A stretch of 64,000 nt of DNA. Source: an uncultured Alistipes sp. (GTDB lineage: Bacteria; Bacteroidota; Bacteroidia; Bacteroidales; Rikenellaceae). Below, one piece after another: positions 1 through 8,723 of the stretch. Made by a program: the position numbers and the translations under genes. Each line of letters begins with the position of its first letter. Position 1 is the stretch's first letter. Below the pieces are notes generated by a model. It was not told the origin of the DNA. It did not search any database and was given only the letters and a program-made list of their open reading frames with translations. The DNA lies in contig CALLRW010000002.1 in NCBI GenBank assembly GCA_938014215.1, positions 162,829 through 226,828 of the forward strand, given 5' to 3'.

Positions 1-1875
1 TCAATGTCGTGCAATCCGGCAGTAGGAGGAGTAGCTAAAGGACAGATTGTCAGGGAGATAGACGCACTTGGCGGACAAATGGGGCGCATTACCGACCTCA
101 CTTCCGTCCAGTTTCGGATGCTGAATCGTTCGAAGGGGGCCGCCATGTGGAGTCCGCGCGCGCAATGCGACAAGACCCGCTTCTCCGAAGAGTGGCGCCA
201 CACGCTCGAGAACACCCCGAATCTCTACATCTGGCAGGATGCCGCCACCGAACTGCTCTTCGATCCGCTGGATCCGGAAGCCGGGAGTTGCCACCCCGCG
301 ACGGCCGGTACGGCCCGACAGGAGACGTCGAAAAACACACCGACGCCGGATGCGGAAGCCTCCCGCAAAGAGCCCTTCGCCCACGGTCAGAAATGGCGGA
401 TCCGCGGCGTAAAGACCCGCTTGGGCGTGGAGTTCAGCTGCCGGGCGGTGGTCCTGACGGCGGGGACCTTCCTCGAGGGGATGATGCACTGCGGCGGCGC
501 CCATGCCGAGGGGGGCAGGGCCGGCGATGCCGCCTCACACGGCATCACGGCAAGCCTTGTCGGGATCGGCTTCGAGACCGGCCGCATGAAGACCGGCACC
601 CCGGCCCGACTCGACGCCCGAACGATCAATTTCGAGATTCTCGAGCCGCAATATGGCGATGAAAATCCCTCGAAATTCTCCTTCTCGCCCGAGACCGAAC
701 CGGTCCGCGATCAGCTGCCCTGTTTTCTGGTCTACACGAGCCCCGAGGTACACGCCATTCTGCGGTCGGGATTCGACCGTTCGCCGCTCTTCAACGGGAC
801 GATTCACGGCATCGGACCGCGCTATTGCCCCTCGATCGAGGACAAACTGCGGACCTTTGCCGACAAGGATCAGCACCAGCTTTTCCTCGAACCCGAAGGC
901 CGGTCGACGAATGAATACTACCTGAACGGTTTCTCGTCGTCGCTGCCGTGGGAGGTGCAGTGGGAGGCGCTGCACCGCATCGAAGGGTTCGAGGATCTGC
1001 ACATCTACCGCCCGGGCTACGCCATCGAATACGACTATTTTCCGCCCACGCAGCTCTACCATTCGCTCGAAACGAAGCTTGTTTCGGATCTCTATTTCGC
1101 GGGGCAGGTCAACGGAACGACCGGCTACGAAGAGGCCGCGGCGCAGGGACTGATGGCGGGAATCAATGCCCACCGTTCGCTGGAGGGGGAGGAGCCGATC
1201 GTCCTGAAACGCGACGAAGCCTACATCGGCGTGCTGATCGACGACCTGGTGACGAAGGGGGTCGACGAACCATACCGGATGTTCACCTCGCGGGCCGAGT
1301 ATCGGATCCTGCTCCGACAGGACAATGCCGATCTTCGGCTGACTCCGCTCGGACACGAAATCGGACTGATTTCGGAAAAAAGATACGCCCATTTCGCTCG
1401 AAAAAAACAACTCGTAGAATCGCTTGTAGCCTTCGCCCGTGAACTGAGTGTCAAAGCAGCCGAAATTTCAGACTATCTGAAATCGGTCGGATCGGAGCCT
1501 TTGACGCAGGGTCGGAAGCTCCATGACATACTGATGCGCAACAATGTGACGATCGAATCGCTGAAGGTGGTGCTTCCGAAACTTCGCCGATTCATCGACT
1601 CGCACGAGATCGATGCCGAGATCATCGAGGAGGCGGAGATTCAGATCAAATATAAAGGGTACATCGAACGAGAAAAATTCATTGCCGAAAAGCTGCACCG
1701 ACTGGAAAACATTCGCATTCCGGACGAATTTGACTTTTTCTCGATGCACTCGCTGACGATCGAAGCCCGCCAGAAGTTAAGCCGAATCCGGCCAAAAACG
1801 ATCGGACAAGCTTCGCGGATACCGGGTGTTTCGCCGGCCGACGTAAATGTTTTACTGATAAAATTCGGCCGATAG
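1..1875 (+). CDS. mnmG: tRNA uridine-5-carboxymethylaminomethyl modification enzyme MnmG, 5' end missing
   Basis: This FAD-dependent enzyme works with MnmE to make (c)mnm5U at the wobble base of some tRNAs, in the cytoplasm. The frame is open from base 1, so the N-terminal FAD dinucleotide loop lies outside the window. Visible family motifs are MSCNPAVGGVAKG at the start, TGTFLEGMMHCGG, KTGTPARLDARTI, the TTGYEEAAAQGL segment and MFTSRAEYRILLRQDNADLR, followed by the C-terminal helical domain. The stop is TAG. An oddity is an Ala/Pro/Thr-rich stretch of about 35-40 residues (bases about 259-390) between QDAATELL and the RGVKTRLGVEF strand, where other MnmG proteins have a short loop. It reads through in frame. 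parS sites and a terminator follow directly. Confidence 0.96.
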   Translation, partial: SMSCNPAVGGVAKGQIVREIDALGGQMGRITDLTSVQFRMLNRSKGAAMWSPRAQCDKTRFSEEWRHTLENTPNLYIWQDAATELLFDPLDPEAGSCHPATAGTARQETSKNTPTPDAEASRKEPFAHGQKWRIRGVKTRLGVEFSCRAVVLTAGTFLEGMMHCGGAHAEGGRAGDAASHGITASLVGIGFETGRMKTGTPARLDARTINFEILEPQYGDENPSKFSFSPETEPVRDQLPCFLVYTSPEVHAILRSGFDRSPLFNGTIHGIGPRYCPSIEDKLRTFADKDQHQLFLEPEGRSTNEYYLNGFSSSLPWEVQWEALHRIEGFEDLHIYRPGYAIEYDYFPPTQLYHSLETKLVSDLYFAGQVNGTTGYEEAAAQGLMAGINAHRSLEGEEPIVLKRDEAYIGVLIDDLVTKGVDEPYRMFTSRAEYRILLRQDNADLRLTPLGHEIGLISEKRYAHFARKKQLVESLVAFARELSVKAAEISDYLKSVGSEPLTQGRKLHDILMRNNVTIESLKVVLPKLRRFIDSHEIDAEIIEEAEIQIKYKGYIEREKFIAEKLHRLENIRIPDEFDFFSMHSLTIEARQKLSRIRPKTIGQASRIPGVSPADVNVLLIKFGR

Positions 1876-1890
1876 ATAGAAATTCATTCC

Positions 1891-1912
1891 CAGTGTTCCA
1901 CGTGGAACACTG
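1891..1912. promoter_or_regulatory. parS-type centromere site 1
   Basis: A 22-bp perfect palindrome whose 16-bp core, TGTTCCACGTGGAACA (1894-1909), fits the bacterial ParB site consensus TGTTNCACGTGNAACA. ParB binds such sites near the replication origin and spreads to segregate the chromosome. A second core lies 22 bases downstream. Recognition is by sequence only. Confidence 0.85.
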
Positions 1913-1931
1913 AAACAAAGACAAAAAAGAG

Positions 1932-1947
1932 TGTTCCACGTGGAACA
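1932..1947. promoter_or_regulatory. parS-type centromere site 2
   Basis: A second exact copy of the 16-bp palindrome TGTTCCACGTGGAACA, offset 38 bases from the first. Two identical copies in one short intergenic stretch make chance very unlikely and support a real ParB-binding cluster. Confidence 0.85.
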
Positions 1948-1951
1948 TTCG

Positions 1952-1984
1952 AAGAGGATCACGAAAAAGTGGTCCTCTTTTTTA
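1952..1984 (+). terminator. Rho-independent terminator after mnmG
   Basis: AAGAGGATCAC pairs with GTGGTCCTCTT (11 bp including one U-G wobble) around a GAAAA-type loop. A T tract to about 1983 follows. It ends mnmG transcription just after the parS pair. Confidence 0.8.
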
Positions 1985-2561
1985 TGTCGAACCACGGCAA
2001 GAAGGGTGGTGGTGGAGAGGAAAATGGAGATGAAGAGGAAAAAAGAAGAGTGAGGAAGATAGAAAAGCTATCAAATAATTCGACTGAAAGTAATAGAGAA
2101 ATCAAAATAGAATGTAGCTTGCATTTCCACGTTTTTCCAGAAAAAGGCAAAAAAACAAAATCCAGCTAAAACTTTTGGACAAAAACAGAGACATAAAAGA
2201 AGAAAAAAAGGCCGAACGAGAAAGACGAGATGAAAGGATAACACGCATAGAGACGGCATCGAGGAGAAGGAAAAATAAAGAAAATCATCAATATTTAACC
2301 GATATGAACGGTCAACGATTACAGGCCGGAAGAGTTCATCAACAACAGGAAGATGTTCGTTGAGTCGGGGTGGAATCTCCGGAAATAGGATGACCTCCGA
2401 TACGGGTGGCATCGCGTTGTGCTACGGTATCTACTCATCGCCCAATGCCTATTTCATCAACAATATATTCAGAACGGAACAACAAGAAAAGAAATAACAC
2501 TAAAAAATTTAGATAAATAGAAACGAAGAGGCACAAAATAAAACAAGTAAGGACAGACGGC

Positions 2562-2596
2562 CAATAAAAAAGTCCTCTCCGGAAAAGAGAGGACTT
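2562..2596 (-). terminator. Terminator for ilvE
   Basis: A perfect 10-bp stem, AAGTCCTCTC (2570-2579) with GAGAGGACTT (2587-2596). On the minus strand it is followed by a T run (the A run at 2566-2571 on plus). It lies about 105 bases past the ilvE stop. Confidence 0.8.
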
Positions 2597-2701
2597 GAAA
2601 GATCAGAAATTAAATTTTACTGTTTCAGCAAGAAAACAGAAAATTTAAAGGTTTAAAGGACTAAAAATCGAGTAAAAAAATCGATTGCGAGAATGCGATA
2701 T

Positions 2702-3715
2702 TTAGAGGACGATCGTACACCAGCCGTATTTATCCTTAGCACGACCATACTGAATATCCTGCAGAGAGGTGTAAAGTTTCATGCAGGTCTTGCCGACCTC
2801 TTCGCCGTAACTATACGACTCGCCGGTCTGCATGTCGTAAATATAGCCGATCGGAGAGATCACGGCAGCCGTACCACAAGCACCGCACTCCTCGAACGTC
2901 GAGAGTTCCTCGACGGGAATATGACGCTCCTCGACCTCGAGACCCATATCGCGAGCCAGCTGACGGAGGCTCTTGTTGGTGATCGAAGGCAGTACGGAGG
3001 ACGATTTCGGCGTAATATACTTGCCATCCTTTATGCCGAAGAAGTTGGCAGCACCACACTCCTCGATATACTTGTGCTCGGCCGCATCGAGATACATGAT
3101 GTTCGAATAGCCCATTTCATGGCCTTTTTCACCCGAGAGAAGGCTGGCGGCATAGTTGCCACCTACCTTTACATCACCCGTACCACGCGGCGCAGCACGG
3201 TCCTGTTCACGATCGATAGCGACACGGATCGGTTTGATTCCCGATTTGAAGTAGGCGCCCACGGGCGAGCAGTAGACGATCAACAGGGCATCCTTGGCGG
3301 GTTTTACACCCAAACCGGCCGTCGTTCCGAACATCACGGGACGCAGATACAACGATGCACCCGTACCGTAAGGGGGAATAAAACGCTCGTTGCGCTTGAC
3401 GACCTCGATGCAGGCATTGACGATCATCTCCTCCGAGGGAACGGGCAGGCAGAGACGTTTGGCCGAGGACTGCATACGACGGGCATTCTCCTCGACGCGG
3501 AAGAGACGAACCTTGCCATCGACACCCCGGAAGGCCTTCAGTCCCTCGAAGAGTTCGATACCATAATGCAGACACGATGCCGACATGTGCATCTTAATGT
3601 ACTCGTCGTCGGTCACGATCATGTCACTCCACTTGCCATCGGTGAAGATGTAGCGGACGTTGTAATCCGTTTTGCGATAGTCGAAACCAAGCGCACTCCA
3701 ATCCGTATTTTCCAT
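2702..3715 (-). CDS. ilvE: Branched-chain amino acid aminotransferase
   Basis: A PLP-dependent fold-class IV transaminase that interconverts leucine, isoleucine and valine with their 2-oxo acids using 2-oxoglutarate/glutamate. At 337 residues it has the normal length for the longer (eukaryote-like, class II) BCAT subgroup. The pyridoxal lysine is K183 in GTGDVKVGGNYAAS, and the class IV signature region YIEECGAANFF follows near residue 219. HYGIELFEGLKAFRG near residue 50 is also typical. The ATG at 3713-3715 is preceded by a -7 box (TATTTTTG) at 3745-3752, so the gene has its own promoter in the 55-base gap from metG. Confidence 0.96.
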   Translation of the reverse strand: MENTDWSALGFDYRKTDYNVRYIFTDGKWSDMIVTDDEYIKMHMSASCLHYGIELFEGLKAFRGVDGKVRLFRVEENARRMQSSAKRLCLPVPSEEMIVNACIEVVKRNERFIPPYGTGASLYLRPVMFGTTAGLGVKPAKDALLIVYCSPVGAYFKSGIKPIRVAIDREQDRAAPRGTGDVKVGGNYAASLLSGEKGHEMGYSNIMYLDAAEHKYIEECGAANFFGIKDGKYITPKSSSVLPSITNKSLRQLARDMGLEVEERHIPVEELSTFEECGACGTAAVISPIGYIYDMQTGESYSYGEEVGKTCMKLYTSLQDIQYGRAKDKYGWCTIVL

Positions 3716-3744
3716 ATCTAATCAGTTTTAAGGATTTTTTACTC

Positions 3745-3752
3745 CAAAAATA
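3745..3752 (-). promoter_or_regulatory. Promoter -7 element for ilvE
   Basis: TATTTTTG on the minus strand fits the Bacteroidetes TAnnTTTG box, 29 bases ahead of the ilvE ATG. No convincing -33 element was seen. Confidence 0.5.
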
Positions 3753-3770
3753 AATCAAAAATTCGCGGGC

Positions 3771-5813
3771 TTATCCGACAATCGCACCATTGTTGGTCAC
3801 ATCGCCGGGCTGCAGCAAACGCAGTTTTCCGGAAGCATCCTCGGCCATCAGGATCATGCCCTTGGAGAGGATACCCTTCAATTCGCGGGGAGCCAGGTTG
3901 ACCAAGACGAGCACCTGTTTGCCGACCAACTCCTCGGGCGAGAAGTGTTCGGCGATACCCGAAACGATCTCGCGCTTGTCGATACCCGTATCAACGGTCA
4001 GCTTGAGTAACTTCTTGGTCTTGGCCACCTTTTCGGCCGCCAGAATCGTCGAAACGCGGATATCCATCTTCTGAAAATCGTCAAACTGAATCGTATCTTT
4101 CTGAGGTTCAACGTGTTGCGCTGCTTCAGCGGCCATATTGGCAGCCTTCGTGGCAGCCAGTTTGTCCAACTGACGCTGAATGACGTCATCCTCAATCTTC
4201 TCGAAGAGGAGCACGGGTTCGCCGATCTCATGGCCGGCCGGAATGAGATCCGTGGCACCGAGACGTTCCCAACCGAACTTGTCGACGGCAAGCATCTTCA
4301 GGATCTTGGCCGACGAGAAGGGCATGAAGGGCTCGATGGCGATAGCGGTATTTGCCGTGATCTGGAGCGCCACGTAGAGGATCGTTTTAACGCGCTCGGG
4401 ATCGGTTTTGATCACCTTCCAGGGCTCCGTATCAGCCAGATATTTGTTGCCGATACGTGCGACATTCATGGCATCCTTCAACGCCTCACGGAAGCGGTAG
4501 TTCTCGATATTGGCTTCGAGCGAAGCCTTTACGGCAGCCACGTCTTCGATCGTCTGCCGGTCGTAATCGGTCAGCTCGCCGCAAGCGGGCACACGTCCGT
4601 TGAAATACTTTTTCGTGAGGACCAGAGCACGGTTGACGAAGTTGCCGAGAATAGCAACGAGTTCGTTGTTGTTGCGGGCCTGGAAATCCTTCCACGTGAA
4701 GTCGTTGTCCTTGGTTTCGGGGGCATTGGCGCAAAGCACGTAACGCAGCACATCCTCCTTGCCGGGGAAATCCTCGAGGTATTCGTGGAGCCATACGGCC
4801 CAGTTGCGCGACGTGGAGATCTTGTCGCCCTCAAGATTGAGGAACTCGTTGGCCGGAACATTCTCGGGGAGGATGTAACCGCCGTGAGCCTTCAACATCG
4901 ACGGGAAGACGATGCAGTGAAAGACGATGTTGTCCTTTCCGATGAAATGGACGAGTTTCGTGTCCTCCGACTTCCAATACTTCTCCCAATCGGGCGTAAG
5001 ATCCTTTGTAGCAGATATATAGCCAATCGGAGCATCAAACCATACATAGAGGACCTTTCCCTCGGCGCCCTCGACCGGCACGGGGATACCCCAATCCAGG
5101 TCGCGGCTCACGGCACGGGGCTGGAGACCGCCGTCGAGCCAGCTTTTGCACTGCCCGTAGACGTTCGATTTCCACTCCTTGTGGCCCTCGAGGATCCACT
5201 GGCGGAGGAAACCTTCGTATTCGTTGAGCGGGAGATACCAGTGCTTCGTTTCGCGCTTAACGGGGACAGAGCCCGAGACGGCGCTGTGGGGTTCGATCAG
5301 TTCGTCGGGCGAGAGGGTCGAACCGCACTTCTCACACTGATCGCCATAGGCGCGGTCGTAGCCGCACTTCGGGCACGTACCGACGATGTAGCGGTCGGCG
5401 AGGAACGTCTTGGCCTCCTCGTCATAATACTGCATCGAGGTCTTCTCGATGAACTTGCCGTCATCATAGAGCTTGCGGAAGAAATCCGAAGCCGTCTTGG
5501 CGTGGGTCGGGGAGGAGGTTCGCGAATAGATATCGAACGACATGCCGAGTCCCTCGAACGACTTCTTGATCAGTTCGTGGTAACGGTCGACGATCTGCTG
5601 GGGCGAAACGCCCTCCTTGCGGGCCTTGATGGTGATGGGCACGCCGTGTTCGTCGGATCCGCAGACCGAGATCACGTCGCAACCCTTCAGACGCAGGTAA
5701 CGGGTATAGATGTCCGAAGGTATGTAAACTCCCGCCAGGTGTCCGATATGGACGGGGCCGTTGGCATAGGGGAGCGCGGAGGTAACGAGATATCGTTTGA
5801 ACTCTTTAGCCAT
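3771..5813 (-). CDS. metG: Methionyl-tRNA synthetase
   Basis: A class I aminoacyl-tRNA synthetase that charges tRNA-Met in the cytoplasm. The HIGH motif is exact at residues 22-25. A zinc knuckle with paired CxxC (CPKCGY and CEKCGS) lies in the connective peptide. The KMSKS loop is present as KISTS near residue 330, a known variation. A C-terminal OB-fold tRNA-binding (EMAP/Trbp111-like) domain starts near residue 570 (MDIRVSTILAAEKVAKTKKLL), making the 680-residue dimeric long form. A TACTTTTG box at 5842-5849 probably drives it. Confidence 0.97.
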   Translation of the reverse strand: MAKEFKRYLVTSALPYANGPVHIGHLAGVYIPSDIYTRYLRLKGCDVISVCGSDEHGVPITIKARKEGVSPQQIVDRYHELIKKSFEGLGMSFDIYSRTSSPTHAKTASDFFRKLYDDGKFIEKTSMQYYDEEAKTFLADRYIVGTCPKCGYDRAYGDQCEKCGSTLSPDELIEPHSAVSGSVPVKRETKHWYLPLNEYEGFLRQWILEGHKEWKSNVYGQCKSWLDGGLQPRAVSRDLDWGIPVPVEGAEGKVLYVWFDAPIGYISATKDLTPDWEKYWKSEDTKLVHFIGKDNIVFHCIVFPSMLKAHGGYILPENVPANEFLNLEGDKISTSRNWAVWLHEYLEDFPGKEDVLRYVLCANAPETKDNDFTWKDFQARNNNELVAILGNFVNRALVLTKKYFNGRVPACGELTDYDRQTIEDVAAVKASLEANIENYRFREALKDAMNVARIGNKYLADTEPWKVIKTDPERVKTILYVALQITANTAIAIEPFMPFSSAKILKMLAVDKFGWERLGATDLIPAGHEIGEPVLLFEKIEDDVIQRQLDKLAATKAANMAAEAAQHVEPQKDTIQFDDFQKMDIRVSTILAAEKVAKTKKLLKLTVDTGIDKREIVSGIAEHFSPEELVGKQVLVLVNLAPRELKGILSKGMILMAEDASGKLRLLQPGDVTNNGAIVG

Positions 5814-5841
5814 AAACAGGTAGAATATTACTAATTTCTGT

Positions 5842-5849
5842 CAAAAGTA
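5842..5849 (-). promoter_or_regulatory. Promoter -7 element for metG
   Basis: TACTTTTG on the minus strand, 28 bases ahead of the metG ATG, matches TAnnTTTG. The -33 element is unclear. Confidence 0.5.
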
Positions 5850-5952
5850 CGAAATTTTAAGGGATTCCCACACGAAAAGGCGAATATTTGTAACCCGCGG
5901 CGGGAAAAAGCGGAGAACGGCACGATCCGGGGAACGACACCGTCGCCCGGGA

Positions 5953-5998
5953 CCGGAGAGCACCCGCATAAAAAACCGGAGAGCGCACGCATAAAAAA
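5953..5998. repeat. Two-copy 23-bp direct repeat
   Basis: CCGGAGAGC followed by near-identical sequence ending in GCATAAAAAA occurs twice back to back (5953-5975 and 5976-5998) with two base differences. The second copy's A run supplies the T tail of the neighbouring terminator, so the duplication may simply have copied terminator sequence. Confidence 0.6.
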
Positions 5999-6028
5999 GG
6001 GTGCCCCCACTGCGAGGAGGGGACACCC
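5992..6028 (-). terminator. Terminator for the S46 peptidase gene
   Basis: GGGTGCCCC (5999-6007) pairs with GGGGACACCC (to 6028) around a short loop, with one mismatch. On the minus strand six T follow. It lies 22 bases after the peptidase stop. Confidence 0.75.
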
Positions 6029-6049
6029 GAAACGGAATGTAAGCGCGCC

Positions 6050-8182
6050 TTATTCGAACTGGAGTTCGTGGAGCAGCCAACCGGCACCGGCGAACTTGTC
6101 GACGATGAAGAGCACGTAGCGGACATCGACGGCGATCGTACGCTGCAGTTCGGGTTCGAAGGCCACATCGCCCGACATGGCCTCCCAGTTTCCGTCGAAG
6201 GCCAGACCGATCAGCGCACCGCGGCCGTTCAGGACGGGCGAACCGGAGTTGCCGCCCGTGATGTCGCAGTTGGCCAGGAAGGCCACGGGCATCTCACCCT
6301 TCGCGTTGGCATATCGCCCGAAGTCCTTGGCGGCATAGAGCTCCTTGAGTTTCTCGGGAACGAAGAACTCCTGGGGGTTCTTCGGATCCTCCTTCTCCAT
6401 GACACCCTTCAGCGTCGTGTAGTAGTTGTACTCGATGCCGTCGGCGGGCGAGTAGGGCAGCACGTTGCCGTAGGTCAGACGGATCGTGAAGTTGGCATCC
6501 GGGGCCCAGGCCTTGCGGGGCTGCTGCAGCATCAGACCGGCTATGTACTTGCGGTGCCCCTCTTCGTAACGCTCCGTGGGCTCCTTGGTCACTTCGGAGA
6601 GCTTCTTGTAGAGGGTCATAACCGAACCGGCAAGCTCCGTGGCGGGATCAGCTGCAACCTTCTCCGGCGAGTAGTTCCCGACCAGAGCCAGCGCCTTGTC
6701 GCGGGAGGCGAAGATCGAGTTGTCGTAGAGGTAGTCGACATAGGCGTCGATGTCGCCGCCGAAACGCTTGTCGACGACGTCGGCATAGAACGACGGCAAC
6801 TCCTTCATGTTCTCGCGGGCGATCGTCAGCATGCGCTTGGCCACCTTGCGGTCCGTAGCGGGGTTGTAGTCCTTGTACCACTCGATGAGAGTTTCACGGG
6901 CCTCTTCGGGATTTTCGATCTTCTCGCGGGGCATCATGCTCTTCATGTCGATGAACGAGCGGACGGGTGTCAGCAGTTCGACGGCAGCCAGGAAGGCCTC
7001 CGACAGATACTGACGCGTGGCATTGACCGCCGAGAGCTCCTCGACGGCCGAGCGGATCTTTCCGAGCGCATCGACGTATCCCTCCTGGGGCAGGGTATTC
7101 TTCTCGGCCCAGGCCTGGAACGAAGCCTCCTGCGCCTCCTTGCGGGCCTTTACATCGAGTTTCTCGATGCCGCGCGACATACCGATCGAATTCTTCCAGT
7201 AGTTCGACGAACGGGCGTATTTCGAGGCATACTGAATGCGGACGGCATCGCTGGCGACCATGTCCTTCCAGAGGATGGCCTGACGCTCGCCGCGGATGAA
7301 GATGCGCTGCGGGTTTTCGACCTTCAGCAGGTTGTCGATCTCGTACGAGGTGGCATAACGCTCGGTCGAACCGGGGAATCCCATGATCATGGCGAAGTCG
7401 TTCTCCTCGACGCCGTCGAGCGAGATCTTGAGGAACTTGTCGGCCTTGTAGGGGACATTCTCGGGCGAATAGTCGGCCGGACGGTTGTCCTTGCCGGCAT
7501 AGACGCGGAAGATCGAGAAATCGCCCGTATGACGCGGCCACATCCAGTTGTCGGTGTCGCCGCCGAACTTGCCGATCGACGAGGGGGGCGTGCCGACCAG
7601 ACGCACGTCCTTGTAGACCTCCATGACGAAGGCGAAGAACTGGTTACCGCCGAAGAACGACTTGACGGAGATCTCCATGCCGGGGTTCTCGTCGCGGAGG
7701 CGTTTCTTGAGGGCCTGGATGTTTTCGCGCGTAATGCGGTCATACTCCTGCTGCGAGGCGATCGAGGGGACGTTACCGAGGATCTCGGGAGTCACGTCGG
7801 CAATCTTGCGCACGAAACGCACCTCGAGTCCGGGAGCGGGGAGCTCCTCGGCCTGCGACATGGCCCAGAAACCATACTTCAGATAGTCGTGCTCGACGCT
7901 CGACAGCTGCTGGATCGAGGCATAACCGCAGTGGTGGTTCGTAAAGAGGAGGCCTTCGGGCGAGACGATCTCGCCGGTGCATCCGCCGCCGAAGACGACG
8001 ATGGCATCCTTGAGCGAGGAGTGGTCGATGCTGTAGATCTCCTCGGCGGAGAGCTTGCATCCGCGCTCCTTCATGTTCTTGATGTTCATCTTCTGAAGGT
8101 AGGGCAGCAGCCACATACCCTCGTCGGCCGCAGCGGAGAACGTCACGCACACCGCTGCGAGCAGGGTCAGGATTTTCTTCAT
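6050..8182 (-). CDS. S46 family dipeptidyl-peptidase (DPP7-like)
   Basis: An exported serine exopeptidase that removes dipeptides from protein fragments, typically in the periplasm of Bacteroidetes. The product is 710 residues, usual for S46. A signal peptide (KKILTLLAAVCVTFSAAA) is followed by the catalytic His in TNHHCGYAS (about residue 84); the nucleophile Ser646 sits in GGNSGSPV. Eighteen residues on, in FDGNWEAMSGD, residue 664 is Gly. The equivalent residue is Arg in the acidic-specific DPP11, so DPP7-like hydrophobic P1 preference is inferred. The longest ORF starts at TTG (8194); the ATG at 8182 fits the signal peptide better. It follows the flavoprotein gene by 37 bases, so it may be in an operon with nadA. 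Confidence 0.93.
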   Translation of the reverse strand: MKKILTLLAAVCVTFSAAADEGMWLLPYLQKMNIKNMKERGCKLSAEEIYSIDHSSLKDAIVVFGGGCTGEIVSPEGLLFTNHHCGYASIQQLSSVEHDYLKYGFWAMSQAEELPAPGLEVRFVRKIADVTPEILGNVPSIASQQEYDRITRENIQALKKRLRDENPGMEISVKSFFGGNQFFAFVMEVYKDVRLVGTPPSSIGKFGGDTDNWMWPRHTGDFSIFRVYAGKDNRPADYSPENVPYKADKFLKISLDGVEENDFAMIMGFPGSTERYATSYEIDNLLKVENPQRIFIRGERQAILWKDMVASDAVRIQYASKYARSSNYWKNSIGMSRGIEKLDVKARKEAQEASFQAWAEKNTLPQEGYVDALGKIRSAVEELSAVNATRQYLSEAFLAAVELLTPVRSFIDMKSMMPREKIENPEEARETLIEWYKDYNPATDRKVAKRMLTIARENMKELPSFYADVVDKRFGGDIDAYVDYLYDNSIFASRDKALALVGNYSPEKVAADPATELAGSVMTLYKKLSEVTKEPTERYEEGHRKYIAGLMLQQPRKAWAPDANFTIRLTYGNVLPYSPADGIEYNYYTTLKGVMEKEDPKNPQEFFVPEKLKELYAAKDFGRYANAKGEMPVAFLANCDITGGNSGSPVLNGRGALIGLAFDGNWEAMSGDVAFEPELQRTIAVDVRYVLFIVDKFAGAGWLLHELQFE

Positions 8183-8219
8183 GAATCGGTTCAAATAACG
8201 AATGAGTGAAACTTGTTTG

Positions 8220-8720
8220 TCAATCTTTTATACGTTTGCATTTGCCGCTCGTTGCGAGGATGTCGAGGCGCAGGATTTCGGTCCTATGGAACGACTTTTC
8301 GGCATACGACAGCCCGCGTTCCAGATCCTCCGGGGAGTACTTTCCGAGCAGGAGCCGCAGGGCACGCCAGCGCTCCGCCTCATCGAGTCCGCGCACGGCC
8401 CGGGCACGGATAACAACGCTCTCGTAGGCCGTGGTGAACTTCCCGGGGAAGACCTCCGTCCGCCCCACGACGCAGAACGACACCTCCGGCACGCGGTCCA
8501 CGCAGCGCAACTTGCGCCCCTCCGTGGCACAATGCACGTAGATGGCCCCCTCGCCGTCCCAGACATAGCTCACCGGGACGCCGTAACCGCCCCCCTCCTC
8601 GGCCTGCATCGAGAGGACGCCGTACTCGCCGCAGCGCAGCAGTTCACGGGCCTGCGTCTCATCGAGCAGCCGGTCGCGGCGGCGCACCGCCGTATTGTCG
8701 AATTTCAACAGCGACTCCAT
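8220..8720 (-). CDS. Pyridoxamine 5'-phosphate oxidase-fold (NimA-related) protein
   Basis: A 166-residue protein with the split-barrel FMN-binding fold of the PNPOx-like family. The pattern DETQARELLRCGEYGVLSM, then YGVPVSYVWDGEGAIYVHCA and EGRKLRCVDRVPEVSFCVVG, is typical of the branch that includes the NimA-type 5-nitroimidazole reductases. Actual drug resistance cannot be read from sequence, and most chromosomal homologues have no known substrate. Its ATG lies 3 bases after the nadA stop, which strongly suggests co-transcription and coupled translation. Confidence 0.85.
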   Translation of the reverse strand: MESLLKFDNTAVRRRDRLLDETQARELLRCGEYGVLSMQAEEGGGYGVPVSYVWDGEGAIYVHCATEGRKLRCVDRVPEVSFCVVGRTEVFPGKFTTAYESVVIRARAVRGLDEAERWRALRLLLGKYSPEDLERGLSYAEKSFHRTEILRLDILATSGKCKRIKD

Positions 8721-8723
8721 GGC

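Larger units (their letters stand above)
1876..2701. other. AT-rich intergenic region with parS pair, terminators and a possible gene remnant
   Basis: About 820 bases without a convincing gene. It begins with two ParB-site palindromes and a terminator, then becomes strongly purine-rich on the plus strand (about 1990-2330), and ends with the ilvE terminator. Short ORFs in both directions are low-complexity Lys/Glu/Arg or Phe/Leu strings and were not called. A 35-codon ORF at 2390-2497 has more protein-like composition (contains GGIALCYGIYSSPNAYF) and may be a decayed gene piece. Confidence 0.6.

Noticed and set aside
1969..2363. Lys/Glu/Arg-rich ORFs after mnmG
   Set aside because: Low-complexity purine-rich DNA, no start signals or homology-like motifs.
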